DNA from: Candidatus Heimdallarchaeota archaeon
Lineage (GTDB): Archaea > Asgardarchaeota > Heimdallarchaeia > Heimdallarchaeales > Kariarchaeaceae
Reading direction: 5' to 3'
Assembly (NCBI GenBank): GCA_021399405.1
Contig: JAAFKL010000425.1
Location: forward strand, 1-20,200
DNA: 20,200 nucleotides
Shown here: one piece after another, positions 7,310 to 15,062 of the stretch
How the letters are laid out: the number at the start of each line of letters is the position of its first letter
Numbering within the stretch: position 1 is the first letter of the stretch
Position numbers and translations under genes: made by a program
The notes under the pieces: model-generated
The model's input: only the letters and a program-made list of their open reading frames with translations
Database searches by the model: none
Told to the model about the DNA's origin: nothing

Positions 7310-8683
7310 GTGAGAGACCAAATTTTAAAATGGTTAGACGAGATTAATTATTTATCAGAATTAAGTGAATACGTTGCCTTACCAAGCAGAAGTAGGAATC
7401 AAGAAGAAACTAAGATCGCTGGAGATTATGCTATTGAATTATTAAAGAAAGCAGGACTTGAACCCAGAAGGATCCCTAGTGGGGGAAATGATGTCTTATT
7501 TGGTCAATCTTTGTCTGACCCTCAGAATCCTAGTGTTCTCCTCTATGGACACTATGATGTTCAACCTGAAGGAGATGTTGAGGAATGGGATTCACCTCCT
7601 TTTGTTGCAACTAAAGTTGGGAATAAATTATTTGGTAGGGGTACTGCAGATAACAAAGGTCAGCACTATGCTCATTTATTAGGATTAAGATATTTCAAAA
7701 AGTACTATCCGGATGAATTTAAAAAAGTTAATATTAAATTCATACTAGATGGTGATGAAGAATTGGGCTCATTCTCGTTACCTCAAGTTGTAGAAGAAAA
7801 TAAAGAATTGTTAATGGCGGATTTTGTTATTGTATCAGATGGACCATCATTAGTTGAAACAGCACCAACAATTGTGGGCGGAGTTCGAGGAATTGTTTCA
7901 TTCCAGGTAAAAATCAGCCATAATCATATTGATTTGCATTCAGGTAATTTTGGTGGAGTAGGGAGATCTGCTGCATTTGATATCATGAATTTGATTTCAT
8001 CTATGATAGACAAAAACGGTATAGTTCTAATGGAAGGGTTTTATGATGATATTGAAGAATTATCAGAACTTGAAAAAGGAGCTCTCCAAGATCTCGTACC
8101 ATTATATGAGAAAATAATGAGTGATCGAAAATTAACTCCAGCAGTTCGTCCTGAAGGACATACACATGAATTTTTGAATGAAGCATGGCCAACATTCAAT
8201 ATTAATGGATTATTAACGGGTGGTGTAAAAAATGAAAGAAGGACAATAATACCATCAGAAGCCTATTTTAGTGTTGATTGTAGATTAGTGCCAAATCAAG
8301 ATCCGGTAAAAATTGTTAAAATAATTGAAAATCATATATCAACCTGGGCTAAAGAACAGGGAATTGAGGAAGCGATTGAGATTGACATGGAAGGAACTAT
8401 GAGTCCTCCACCTTCATCATTGAATTCCGATTCTTTATCAATAATCCAAGAGGCAGCCTCAAAGGGTTTTGGAGTTGATCCTATCTTGGTCCCTAGATTG
8501 GGAGGAAGTTTACCCATAGAATTATTTCCTAGACTAATGGATAGACCTGTTTTTCTACTTCCCTATGCACTTGCTGATGAGAATAATCATAGTCCAAATG
8601 AAAACCTAGATCTAGATTACTTCAAAAAGGGAGTAATCACTTCGGTGGAGCTTTTACGAATCCTAGCTAAAAAAGCAAATTGA
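7310..8683 (+). CDS. M20-family metallopeptidase, dipeptidase type
   Basis: The 457-residue protein has the full M20 zinc site: H81-x-D83 in LLYGHYDVQP, bridging D114 in GRGTADNKGQ, the catalytic pair E150-E151 in DGDEELGS, D177 in VSDGPS, and a late His in ENNHSPNENLD. The lid (dimerisation) domain carries the DLHSGNFGG motif. Length and the DVQP/EEWDSPPF motifs fit the carnosinase/CPG2-like dipeptidase branch, which cleaves short peptides or N-acyl amino acids in the cytoplasm using two zinc ions. No signal peptide is visible. The start is GTG at 7310; the overlapping ATG at 7309 is followed at once by TGA, so GTG is the only sensible start. The gene may be read together with the Rieske-ThDP gene, 85 nt upstream, although the AT-rich gap could hold its own promoter. 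The exact peptide substrate is unknown. Confidence 0.9.
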   Translation: MRDQILKWLDEINYLSELSEYVALPSRSRNQEETKIAGDYAIELLKKAGLEPRRIPSGGNDVLFGQSLSDPQNPSVLLYGHYDVQPEGDVEEWDSPPFVATKVGNKLFGRGTADNKGQHYAHLLGLRYFKKYYPDEFKKVNIKFILDGDEELGSFSLPQVVEENKELLMADFVIVSDGPSLVETAPTIVGGVRGIVSFQVKISHNHIDLHSGNFGGVGRSAAFDIMNLISSMIDKNGIVLMEGFYDDIEELSELEKGALQDLVPLYEKIMSDRKLTPAVRPEGHTHEFLNEAWPTFNINGLLTGGVKNERRTIIPSEAYFSVDCRLVPNQDPVKIVKIIENHISTWAKEQGIEEAIEIDMEGTMSPPPSSLNSDSLSIIQEAASKGFGVDPILVPRLGGSLPIELFPRLMDRPVFLLPYALADENNHSPNENLDLDYFKKGVITSVELLRILAKKAN

Positions 8684-8800
8684 TGAATATCAATTGTGTT
8701 AACAATAATAAAAATTAGTATATTGTCTTATTTTTGATTGTACTGCAAATATTAACATAATATTGATGATCATTGATTAATTGTATACATTCAACGATTG

Positions 8801-8810
8801 ATTTATATTA
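8801..8810 (+). promoter_or_regulatory. TATA box deciding the start of the winged-helix gene
   Basis: The sequence ATTTATATTA is a close match to the archaeal TATA consensus. It lies inside the 5' part of the longest open frame (from TTG 8773), which therefore cannot be the true start. Transcription would begin near 8831, fitting the TTG at 8842. Confidence 0.55.
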
Positions 8811-8841
8811 CCCAATAATTCAGGAAATATGGGAAATTAAA

Positions 8842-9339
8842 TTGTCACAGAGTTTAACAAGAAAAGGACCTCAGAAGGTTTGGGATGAAGGTTACAGAAA
8901 TTTGCGTGTTCCAGTGGCTATCTTCTATGATGTAAAATCATTTATGGAGAGACGAAAATATGAATATTTAACTCAGAAAGAGGGTGGTTCTGCAGAGTTG
9001 GAATTGGATGAAACTGCAATGAGTATGGGGCCAGAAGTTCAATCCCAAATCCCGACTATGTTAAAGCAAATAATTCAAGAAGAATTTTCTAAAATGCAAG
9101 AAAGTAGTGGTGTTTACACCGTTGGGGCAATTCCTGGAAGAAAGAAAACATCAAAAGAAAGGATTAAAGATCTGTTAGTTCAACATAAGGGATCTGAGTT
9201 ATCTACAACCCAAATTTCAGAAATCCTAAAAATGCCGGGTCCGACTTGTAGACAAGCAGCTCGAGAATTAGCCCAAGAAGATTCAAATATTATACAATAT
9301 TTAGGTAGACCAAGCAGATTCAAATATGTTGGAGAATAG
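8842..9339 (+). CDS. Winged-helix protein of unknown role
   Basis: Read from the TTG at 8842, the protein has 165 residues and begins MSQSLTRKGPQKVWDEGYRN. The open frame extends up to 8773, but the extra residues look like translated intergenic DNA and a TATA box lies within them. Residues 1-50 are basic and contain RVPVAIFYDVKSFMERRKYEYL. Residues about 65-88 (VQSQIPTMLKQIIQEEFSKM) look helical and may form a dimerisation helix. Residues about 104-165 look like a winged helix-turn-helix: an opening helix SKERIKDLLVQHKG, helix 2 STTQISEILKM, recognition helix TCRQAARELAQE, then a wing with YLGRPSRFKYV. The N-terminal half is not a family I recognise. A transcription regulator or nucleic-acid-binding adaptor is likely. 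There is no adjacent target gene to name. Confidence 0.65.
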   Translation: MSQSLTRKGPQKVWDEGYRNLRVPVAIFYDVKSFMERRKYEYLTQKEGGSAELELDETAMSMGPEVQSQIPTMLKQIIQEEFSKMQESSGVYTVGAIPGRKKTSKERIKDLLVQHKGSELSTTQISEILKMPGPTCRQAARELAQEDSNIIQYLGRPSRFKYVGE

Positions 9340-9398
9340 ATCTATTGACAAATCATTATTTAAGCAAAAGATCAAAAATAACTCCACTGATCAGAGTT

Positions 9399-9406
9399 GT
9401 TTAAAG
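9399..9406 (+). promoter_or_regulatory. TATA-like box for the MBL-fold gene
   Basis: The sequence GTTTAAAG is centred about 26 nt before the ATG at 9429. A GAGG at 9418-9421 lies 7 nt before the ATG and could pair with 16S rRNA if the transcript begins further upstream, so both readings are open. Confidence 0.35.
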
Positions 9407-9428
9407 CTAATTCAAGTGAGGAAACTTT

Positions 9429-10544
9429 ATGGAAATCTCGTATTCTAAAGGAATTTTGCTAAAACATAATGGCAAAAAGCTCTTTATTGACCCTGAGATT
9501 TCTAAAACTGCGTTGGCAATCCCAACAATTGTTACTCATGCACACAGTGACCACACAGCAGCCATGACTAGTAATTCCACAACTTATACAACTCAACAAA
9601 CTATTGATTTATTTGAAGTTTCACAAAAGAAAAAAAATGCAAGGAAGATTAATGCTATAGAATATTATGAACCATTTGAGGTAGATGGCTTTGAAATCGA
9701 ACTACTCAAAGCTGGTCATCTTCTCGGTGCTGCTCAAGTAGTTGTTAGATGTGGAAAAGAAGCAATACATTTTACCGGTGATTTTTGTCCAGAGCCCCTT
9801 CTCACAGTAGAAGGTGCCGATTTACCAAAGGATGTTGATATTAGCATTCTTGATGCAACTTATGGAGATGAGAAAATATTTTTTGAGGATCGTCTCAACG
9901 AAAGACAAAGATTGTTAGTATGGGTTTTATCAACTATTAAAGAGGAAAGAATCCCATTAATAAATGTAGCTCACTTAGGAGGTGCACAAGAATTAATTAA
10001 ATTCTTAAACCAAGTTGCTCCAAATCTGAATGTATTTGTACATCCAAAAATATCGAGTATCAGCCAAGTTTATTCTAATTATAATGTAGATTTAACTTAT
10101 CAACTTTTGGAACAGAATTCAATTTTGGATCATAAATCGGTAATATTGATACCAAGAGCAAGAAAAACAATTGAATATGTTGAGAAATGCATTGATATAA
10201 CTTCCAATGGGATTCGTCGTGGAATAGTTACGGGTCAAACGGCAAAATACGGATTCAACTCTTTTGATTTTTCATCAAATCTATCTACCCATGCCACACA
10301 TAATGAATTACTTCAAACTGCTTTGAGAATTCAACCTTCTCAAGTTTTAACTTATTATGGTTATCCAGAACAACTTGCATACTCAATTAATTTTAATTGT
10401 GACATTCCAGCGATGGAATTGAAAAATTGTCAATCACTAGAGGTATCACAAGTAAAATCACGATCTAGTGTAAAAATTGACCATCGACAATATTTCTCAA
10501 CTATTAGTGAACAAAACGAAAAGTTATGGGAAGATTGGTATTAG
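9429..10544 (+). CDS. Metallo-beta-lactamase-fold protein, beta-CASP-like nuclease relative
   Basis: The 371-residue protein carries the MBL metal motifs in order: HAHSDH (H37, H39, D41, H42), GHLLGAAQ (H97), TGDF (D118), and LDATYGD (D142), which matches the L-E-x-T-Y-G/D strand of the RNA-processing branch. A late His lies in STHATHNELL (H288), at the place of the S-x-H-A-x-x-x-x-L motif of beta-CASP RNA nucleases and of mRNA 3'-end-processing (CPSF-73-like) proteins. Family members are zinc-dependent RNases or DNases. The usual final H-G pair of this branch (L-V-H-G) reads TYYGYPEQLA here, so one late metal-associated His is changed. It is shorter than the archaeal KH-domain CPSF proteins (about 640 residues) and has no KH domains. 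It resembles the ligase-associated or stand-alone exonuclease-like branch. RNA or DNA as substrate cannot be decided. Confidence 0.75.
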   Translation: MEISYSKGILLKHNGKKLFIDPEISKTALAIPTIVTHAHSDHTAAMTSNSTTYTTQQTIDLFEVSQKKKNARKINAIEYYEPFEVDGFEIELLKAGHLLGAAQVVVRCGKEAIHFTGDFCPEPLLTVEGADLPKDVDISILDATYGDEKIFFEDRLNERQRLLVWVLSTIKEERIPLINVAHLGGAQELIKFLNQVAPNLNVFVHPKISSISQVYSNYNVDLTYQLLEQNSILDHKSVILIPRARKTIEYVEKCIDITSNGIRRGIVTGQTAKYGFNSFDFSSNLSTHATHNELLQTALRIQPSQVLTYYGYPEQLAYSINFNCDIPAMELKNCQSLEVSQVKSRSSVKIDHRQYFSTISEQNEKLWEDWY

Positions 10545-10617
10545 AAATATAAACCTACATTGAATTTACTCAAACCAGTTGGAATTTATTGAAGCTCTGT
10601 ATCGATTACTTTTTTAT

Positions 10618-10625
10618 CTATATAA
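10618..10625 (+). promoter_or_regulatory. TATA box for secE-spt5
   Basis: The sequence CTATATAA is centred about 28 nt before the secE ATG at 10650, right after a run of six T at 10610-10615 that could end transcription of the MBL-fold gene. The spacing predicts a leaderless secE-spt5 mRNA. Confidence 0.55.
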
Positions 10626-10649
10626 TCAAAAAGGAATTTGTAGATCATA

Positions 10650-10844
10650 ATGGGATTTATTGATACAGCCTCTCGTTACTATATTAAGTCAAAACGGTTG
10701 CTATTTAAGAGCACTCGAAGACCAGGAAGGACCGAGCTAATAACAACTGCAAGGATCGTAGCTTTGGGATTATTATTTATCGGTGCAATTGGTTTTGTAG
10801 TCGGTCTTTTGGTAGATTTCATTGTAGATTCGACAAAAGCGTGA
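10650..10844 (+). CDS. secE: Protein translocase subunit SecE / Sec61 gamma
   Basis: This 64-residue protein is the usual length for archaeal SecE. An amphipathic N-terminal helix (residues about 5-30, with KSKRLLFKSTRRPGRTEL) is followed by a single transmembrane helix (about 37-60, VALGLLFIGAIGFVVGLLVDF). The P-x-x-x-E-L segment before the membrane helix is typical of Sec61 gamma. The subunit clamps the two halves of the SecY channel. Its TGA at 10842-10844 lies 5 nt before the spt5 ATG, and the secE-spt5 order is conserved in many archaea, which secures the call of such a small protein. Confidence 0.92.
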   Translation: MGFIDTASRYYIKSKRLLFKSTRRPGRTELITTARIVALGLLFIGAIGFVVGLLVDFIVDSTKA

Positions 10845-10849
10845 TAATT

Positions 10850-11341
10850 ATGCCACCAATATTCACATTTCGTACCAAAATGGGACAAGAAAAAGCCTTG
10901 GCACGACTATCACAAGTTAAAGGGGGAAAAGCTGATTCTGGAGTTTATGCAATTTTAATACCAGATACACTCAAAGGATATTGTTTTATTGAGGGTGAAG
11001 ATCAACTTAAAATAGAAAATACTGTTAGCCAAATAAAAGTAATTTCTGGAAGAGCTGTTGGTAATAGAGAAGTACCAATCGAAGAATTAGGTGATTTTCT
11101 CAATCCTAAACCATCTATCGAAGGTTTAGAAACTGGAGATATTGTTGAAATTATCGACGGTCCATTCAAAGGACTGCGAGCAAAGCTCACAAGAATCGAA
11201 GACACATCTCAAGAGGTTACTGCAGAATTATTGGATAGTACAATGGCTCTACCAGTTCGTATTCATGCAGATTATGTAAAACGGATCAGAACTAAAGATG
11301 AAGATGCAGAACAGTCTAGTTTTGGTAAATTCAGTCTATAA
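10850..11341 (+). CDS. spt5: Transcription elongation factor Spt5 (NusG)
   Basis: From the ATG at 10850 the protein has 163 residues. A GTG at 10841 would add three residues and overlap the secE stop, but the ATG gives the usual short lead into the NGN domain. Residues about 3-95 form the NGN domain, with FRTKMGQEKALARL at the start and a GYCFIEGED strand of the kind that contacts the RNA polymerase clamp. Residues about 100-145 form a KOW domain (GDIVEIIDGPFKGLRAKLTRI). A charged tail ends the protein. With Spt4, Spt5 bridges the polymerase clamp and raises processivity. The gene directly follows secE. In many archaea ribosomal genes rpl11 and rpl1 come next, but here a receiver-domain gene follows, 82 nt downstream with its own promoter. 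Confidence 0.93.
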   Translation: MPPIFTFRTKMGQEKALARLSQVKGGKADSGVYAILIPDTLKGYCFIEGEDQLKIENTVSQIKVISGRAVGNREVPIEELGDFLNPKPSIEGLETGDIVEIIDGPFKGLRAKLTRIEDTSQEVTAELLDSTMALPVRIHADYVKRIRTKDEDAEQSSFGKFSL

Positions 11342-11393
11342 TCATAATTACAAGCATGCAAATATAATTCAAATCACATAAAGAAAGAAATGT

Positions 11394-11403
11394 ACTTAAA
11401 TTT
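11394..11403 (+). promoter_or_regulatory. TATA-like box for the receiver-domain gene
   Basis: The sequence ACTTAAATTT is centred 26 nt before the ATG at 11424. It favours that ATG over the TTG directly before it and predicts a leaderless mRNA. Confidence 0.45.
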
Positions 11404-11423
11404 CCATTTATCAGAAGCTATTG

Positions 11424-11789
11424 ATGGATGTACTAATTGTCGATGATTCCATGTTGGCTAATCATGCCCTAAAAAGCTATTTTATCAAACTAGGTCACAA
11501 TGTAGTTGGCGTGGCCAAGAATGGAGAAGAAGGGAAAGAGATGTTTACCCAGCTAGACCCAGATTTAGTTACTGTTGATGCGGTTATGCCAGGGAATATT
11601 TCAGGATTTGATTTTGTAAAATACGTAAATTCTATAGATAAAGAGAGTGGAAAAACTACTAAAATACTATTCATTACCTCCGATGCAGTTTCTGGTAGTG
11701 TAAAAAGCGAGATTAGAGTTGATGACTACATTGTCAAACCTGTAACTTTAGCACATATTGAAACTGCGATATCAAAAACTACAAACTAA
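11424..11789 (+). CDS. Stand-alone CheY-like response-regulator receiver domain
   Basis: The 121-residue protein is a single receiver domain with no output domain. Counting from the ATG at 11424, it has the acidic pair D7-D8 (VLIVDDSM), the phospho-acceptor D52 (LVTVDAVMPG), the switch pair T85-S86 (FITSDAV) and the conserved K105 followed by P (YIVKPV). All the residues needed for phosphorylation are present. Single receiver domains pass a phosphoryl group from a histidine kinase to a partner protein, as CheY does. No kinase or chemotaxis gene lies in the window, so the partner is unknown. The gene lies between spt5 and a thioesterase gene but has its own promoter, which argues against a shared job. 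Two-component parts in archaea are generally of bacterial origin. Confidence 0.92.
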   Translation: MDVLIVDDSMLANHALKSYFIKLGHNVVGVAKNGEEGKEMFTQLDPDLVTVDAVMPGNISGFDFVKYVNSIDKESGKTTKILFITSDAVSGSVKSEIRVDDYIVKPVTLAHIETAISKTTN

Positions 11790-11797
11790 AGTAAGAA

Positions 11798-11805
11798 TTA
11801 ATATA
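11798..11805 (+). promoter_or_regulatory. TATA box for the thioesterase gene
   Basis: The sequence TTAATATA is centred about 33 nt before the ATG at 11835. It would give a leader of about seven nucleotides. Confidence 0.45.
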
Positions 11806-11834
11806 AGGCAACCATTGAAAGCTCATTTAAGAAC

Positions 11835-12287
11835 ATGATAAACGATATTAAGGAAAAATACAACCCATTCGTTCTTGATATACAGCTTAGATTAGCAGAT
11901 ACGGACAGTCTGGGTCATTTAAGTAATGTTGCATATATTGAATTCTTAGAAACAGCGCGTACTGAGTGGCACGCTTATACCAAAAAGCAAAGAGGGGTAT
12001 TGGATAATGGTTGGGACTGGATTCTTGGAGAAATTCGCATCAAATTCAAAAAAGAGGGGTATCTTTCCGACAAACTGGAAGTTTTAATGTGGTGTTCTCG
12101 AATAGGTACTAAATCTTGGAATTTTAGTTACGCGATGATTAATGATAAATCAGAAATTATTGCAATTGCGCAAACAACTCAAATATCTTATAATTATGTA
12201 GCCAATAAATCGCAAACAATTCCAGATGATGTATTACAAGATTTACAATCAAGACAAGGTAATTCTTGGGAAGAGATTAATATTTAA
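11835..12287 (+). CDS. Hotdog-fold acyl-CoA thioesterase, YbgC/FadM-like
   Basis: The 150-residue protein has the hallmark of the 4-hydroxybenzoyl-CoA thioesterase branch near its N-terminus: RLADTDSLGHLSNVAYIEFL, with the catalytic Asp in the DTDSLGH segment (D24), followed by an E-T-A-R on the central hotdog helix. The later strands (ILGEIRIKFKKEGYLSDKLEV, then SWNFSYAMIN) fit the rest of the fold. Members hydrolyse acyl-CoA thioesters as dimers or tetramers in the cytoplasm. The natural acyl chain is unknown. The C-terminal tail (about 125-150) is polar. Convergent with the DUF998-like gene, with 23 nt between stops. Confidence 0.88.
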   Translation: MINDIKEKYNPFVLDIQLRLADTDSLGHLSNVAYIEFLETARTEWHAYTKKQRGVLDNGWDWILGEIRIKFKKEGYLSDKLEVLMWCSRIGTKSWNFSYAMINDKSEIIAIAQTTQISYNYVANKSQTIPDDVLQDLQSRQGNSWEEINI

Positions 12288-12310
12288 TCTTAAATGTTAA
12301 TGTATTCCAA

Positions 12311-13198
12311 TTATAGTGAAGCCGTTGATTTTATTTTTTGTTTGATTTGTAATTGAGAATGCAAAGAATAGAGAATCAATATTGAACCCGCAACAATCAA
12401 TGAAATAACATTAGGTAGTTGACATGTCTCATCGTTTTCAGTACATTTCCAGGGCCACATTTTCGGCATTGCGTATAGTAAAAAGCCGAATACAAAGAGG
12501 TAGATACCAAAACCAATCATTAGATAGGATGCTCCAGAGATTTCTGAAACTTCAGAATAATTAACAATATTATTTTCCAAAAATTTTGAGTTTTTTCGGT
12601 ACATTATAGCCTCGAAAACATACCAACTTAGACCAACGATAATAACAAAAAATTGCCAAATCCCTCTAATTGAAGAGTATCTAAAATATAAAATATTCAT
12701 CATTGCCACAAAAGAAGCTAAATAACCGAATACAATTAATTTATTGATTTTCCCTTTCTTAATGAGTTGATTATCTAAATTAAAACTAATAAATACAAAG
12801 CATGATACGTATCCACCCGCAAACGCCGCTGCAGAAAACAAGTGCAAAGGAAACATCCCTCGAACAAAAATACCTGTTGCAATTTGACCGATAGATCCAA
12901 CCCTGGCAGAGACCCTTGATAAGTTCCAATTATTCAATTTCCCGTAAATGATCCTTTGTGGAAAAAAATGGAATTCAAAATATATTAATGCCATAATACC
13001 TGAAAGGACATGTAAAGCCTTGTAGTAGTTTTTTGAAGCACTAGTCTGACTCAATTTACTCAAAGGATCAAAATGACTAAAATTTGTGGAGAAAGATGGA
13101 TCGTTAAAAATTAGTAATGGTATCCCAATACCCATTATTAAGAGGTAGAATAACCCACTTAATCGTCCCACACTATCCCGTTCAATTCTACGATACAT
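12311..13198 (-). CDS. Membrane protein, DUF998/Frag1-like
   Basis: The 295-residue protein has about seven hydrophobic segments. The second and third are preceded by HVLSGIMALIYFEFHFFPQR, and a loop plus helix reads GIFVRGMFPLHLFSAAAFAGG. The G-x-F-x-x-x-F-P-x-x-x-x-H pattern is the one that marks DUF998 and Frag1/DRAM-type proteins. No enzymatic function is known for these families in archaea. Near the C-terminus, between the last two helices, two cysteines (CTENDETC) sit in a loop predicted outside the membrane and could form a disulfide. The ATG start is supported by a TATA box. The gene lies 103 nt downstream of tgtA on the same strand but has its own promoter. Confidence 0.5.
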   Translation of the reverse strand: MYRRIERDSVGRLSGLFYLLIMGIGIPLLIFNDPSFSTNFSHFDPLSKLSQTSASKNYYKALHVLSGIMALIYFEFHFFPQRIIYGKLNNWNLSRVSARVGSIGQIATGIFVRGMFPLHLFSAAAFAGGYVSCFVFISFNLDNQLIKKGKINKLIVFGYLASFVAMMNILYFRYSSIRGIWQFFVIIVGLSWYVFEAIMYRKNSKFLENNIVNYSEVSEISGASYLMIGFGIYLFVFGFLLYAMPKMWPWKCTENDETCQLPNVISLIVAGSILILYSLHSQLQIKQKIKSTASL

Positions 13199-13226
13199 TC
13201 GGAATGAACCTTATATGATAAATCAT

Positions 13227-13234
13227 AATATAAA
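13227..13234 (-). promoter_or_regulatory. TATA box for the DUF998-like gene
   Basis: The minus strand reads TTTATATT, centred about 32 nt upstream of the ATG at 13198. It is close to the archaeal consensus and lies between this gene and the tgtA stop, so the two need not be co-transcribed. Confidence 0.5.
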
Positions 13235-13301
13235 TTGAATGAATTTTTATATGAACAATTGCACAATATCTACTATTGATTATATACGGTTGTTTTGATT
13301 A

Positions 13302-14924
13302 TTAAGCCATCTCTGCAACAATTTTTCTTATTGCAGCAAGAGGTTTCTCATCTTTATGTAATCTGATTTTTGGACTTAAGTTGTTTAATTTTAAAATCAA
13401 ACTCTCTGGCCAATCATCAGCAAGTATTACATCCATTCTACTGCAGGACACAGATAGCTTCAACAACAAATCCAATTCTTTCGTGAAAGAAAATTTATTC
13501 ATATCCAAATCATGAATTAACTGAGCAACTGGAAACATTTCATTTAAACCCACAGGAATTATTCCTATCGAAGGTAACATCAAAAGAATTTGATAATCAC
13601 TTTGTGAGGATAGCGTATCTTTCATTTGCTTATCATCAAGCTTATTGAAAATTGATTCAATCATCGGATAGCAAATAACTATGATGTGAGAAGCGGAATT
13701 AGAAAGAATGTAATTATGTGAAATCTCACGAATTTTCCGGTAATTATATTTTTTAAGATCGACAGATCTAGTAATTTTTGGAGCAAATCCAGATGATACC
13801 GGTGTTCCTTGTTGATACAATTTTGAAAGATTACCGGTTGTTACAAAATCTACTGCCATTCTTGTTGCACGCCCCAATCGGGGAACACTTGATGCTCGTT
13901 GTTGTACTAGATCCCATAATCGCCCCATCCTAATTGCAAGTCTAATTCTCTTTATTTCAGCCATTGACTCCCATAGATTGTGTTCAGATAATAGTCTAAT
14001 TTGTTCGTGTTTTGGTTGTTCCTTTAGTTCTCTCACTGAATACGAACTACAAACCTTGCAGGAACAAGGGAATTCATCAATATTATCTAACTGAAGCGTT
14101 CCATCAACGGTCAAATAACGACCATCCTTTGCCATAAGTGCATATGCAGCAGAATCAAATGTATCACACCCTAGAAAGACTGATAAGGCAAACATTGCAG
14201 GGTGTCCCGCACCAAATAGATGAAGAGGATATGTAACAGGTAATTTTGATCTTGCTGTTGCAATCATCTTGACAAGGGTACTATAATCTTGGTTTATCAT
14301 TACTGGAACTACAGATCCCAGCGCAAACAGTGAGAAGTGATCCAAAACTTCAGGAGTAATGACTTTATCCAAATATTGTCCCATCAGATCAATATATTTC
14401 CCTCCTTGAATTGGTAACGTCCAGTTAACGGATGATTCACCAAAATGATCAATCGATGTATTAAGGTTTTTTAGAGTTGTTTCAATTCGAATTTGGGCTT
14501 CTGAATGACTAAGATTATATCCAATGGGGTGATCCATTATAACCCCAAAATCAGCACCAACAGCCTTCTGCAAATCTAATGTTTCTGTCACACCTAATTC
14601 AATATCCCCATATAATAAAACTTGATAAGCTCCAGAATCCATCATGATAACTCCGTCAAAATTTAGATAAGTTTCTATTTTAGGTAGATCGCTTAATTTC
14701 GGTGGTACCCATTTACCATCCAATTCAGTAGAAAATCGTTTACTCATCAAATAAGATGAGGTTATAACCTGATCAAAACCAAATTCTGATTTTAATCTCG
14801 AAATTTCGAAACTCTGCTGGAATGGATCAACAACAGGAAAGAGAGCTGGCGTCGTAAAAGATTTGTTATTTACCTCCACCTTGCCAATTTTTGCCAATCC
14901 TTCCCATTTTGAGTTAGAGAACAC
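13302..14924 (-). CDS. tgtA: Archaeosine tRNA-guanine transglycosylase, apparently without PUA domain
   Basis: This enzyme swaps guanine-15 of archaeal tRNAs for preQ0, the first step of archaeosine synthesis. The 540-residue protein holds the catalytic barrel in residues 1-340: D96 in MMDSGAYQ, GDIELGVTE, and D257 in TFDSAAYALMAKDGRY. The structural zinc site is C287, C289, C292 and H315 (FPCSCKVC, then SEHNLW). Full archaeal enzymes are about 580 residues and end in a PUA domain. Here the sequence after about 350 fits the C1/C2 region (RASSVPRLGRA, LMLPSIGIIPVGLNEMFPVAQ), but no PUA-like glycine-rich strands are seen at the end. The PUA domain may be on another protein, as in lineages with split forms. 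The start is GTG at 14924, with no nearby ATG. An AATTAAAT box 28 nt upstream could be its promoter. Confidence 0.92.
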   Translation of the reverse strand: MFSNSKWEGLAKIGKVEVNNKSFTTPALFPVVDPFQQSFEISRLKSEFGFDQVITSSYLMSKRFSTELDGKWVPPKLSDLPKIETYLNFDGVIMMDSGAYQVLLYGDIELGVTETLDLQKAVGADFGVIMDHPIGYNLSHSEAQIRIETTLKNLNTSIDHFGESSVNWTLPIQGGKYIDLMGQYLDKVITPEVLDHFSLFALGSVVPVMINQDYSTLVKMIATARSKLPVTYPLHLFGAGHPAMFALSVFLGCDTFDSAAYALMAKDGRYLTVDGTLQLDNIDEFPCSCKVCSSYSVRELKEQPKHEQIRLLSEHNLWESMAEIKRIRLAIRMGRLWDLVQQRASSVPRLGRATRMAVDFVTTGNLSKLYQQGTPVSSGFAPKITRSVDLKKYNYRKIREISHNYILSNSASHIIVICYPMIESIFNKLDDKQMKDTLSSQSDYQILLMLPSIGIIPVGLNEMFPVAQLIHDLDMNKFSFTKELDLLLKLSVSCSRMDVILADDWPESLILKLNNLSPKIRLHKDEKPLAAIRKIVAEMA

Positions 14925-15030
14925 TATTCTATATCGATTTTTGTTTCATTTAATTTCTTGTTTAGATTCACGCTTGTTTCGATTATTAATTTAAGTGGAA
15001 AAAGATTGAATTGAGTTTGGTATCAAAAAT

Positions 15031-15040
15031 TATTATTATA
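15031..15040 (+). promoter_or_regulatory. TATA box deciding the start of the Lsm gene
   Basis: The sequence TATTATTATA is centred about 27 nt before the ATG at 15063. The open frame reaches back to a TTG at 15042, which would lie before the expected transcription start, so the ATG is preferred. Confidence 0.5.
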
Positions 15041-15062
15041 CTTGAATTATGGATCATTCAGA

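Noticed and set aside
8773..8841. TTG at 8773 as the start of the winged-helix gene
   Set aside because: The first 23 residues are typical of translated AT-rich spacer and include the promoter box at 8801-8810.
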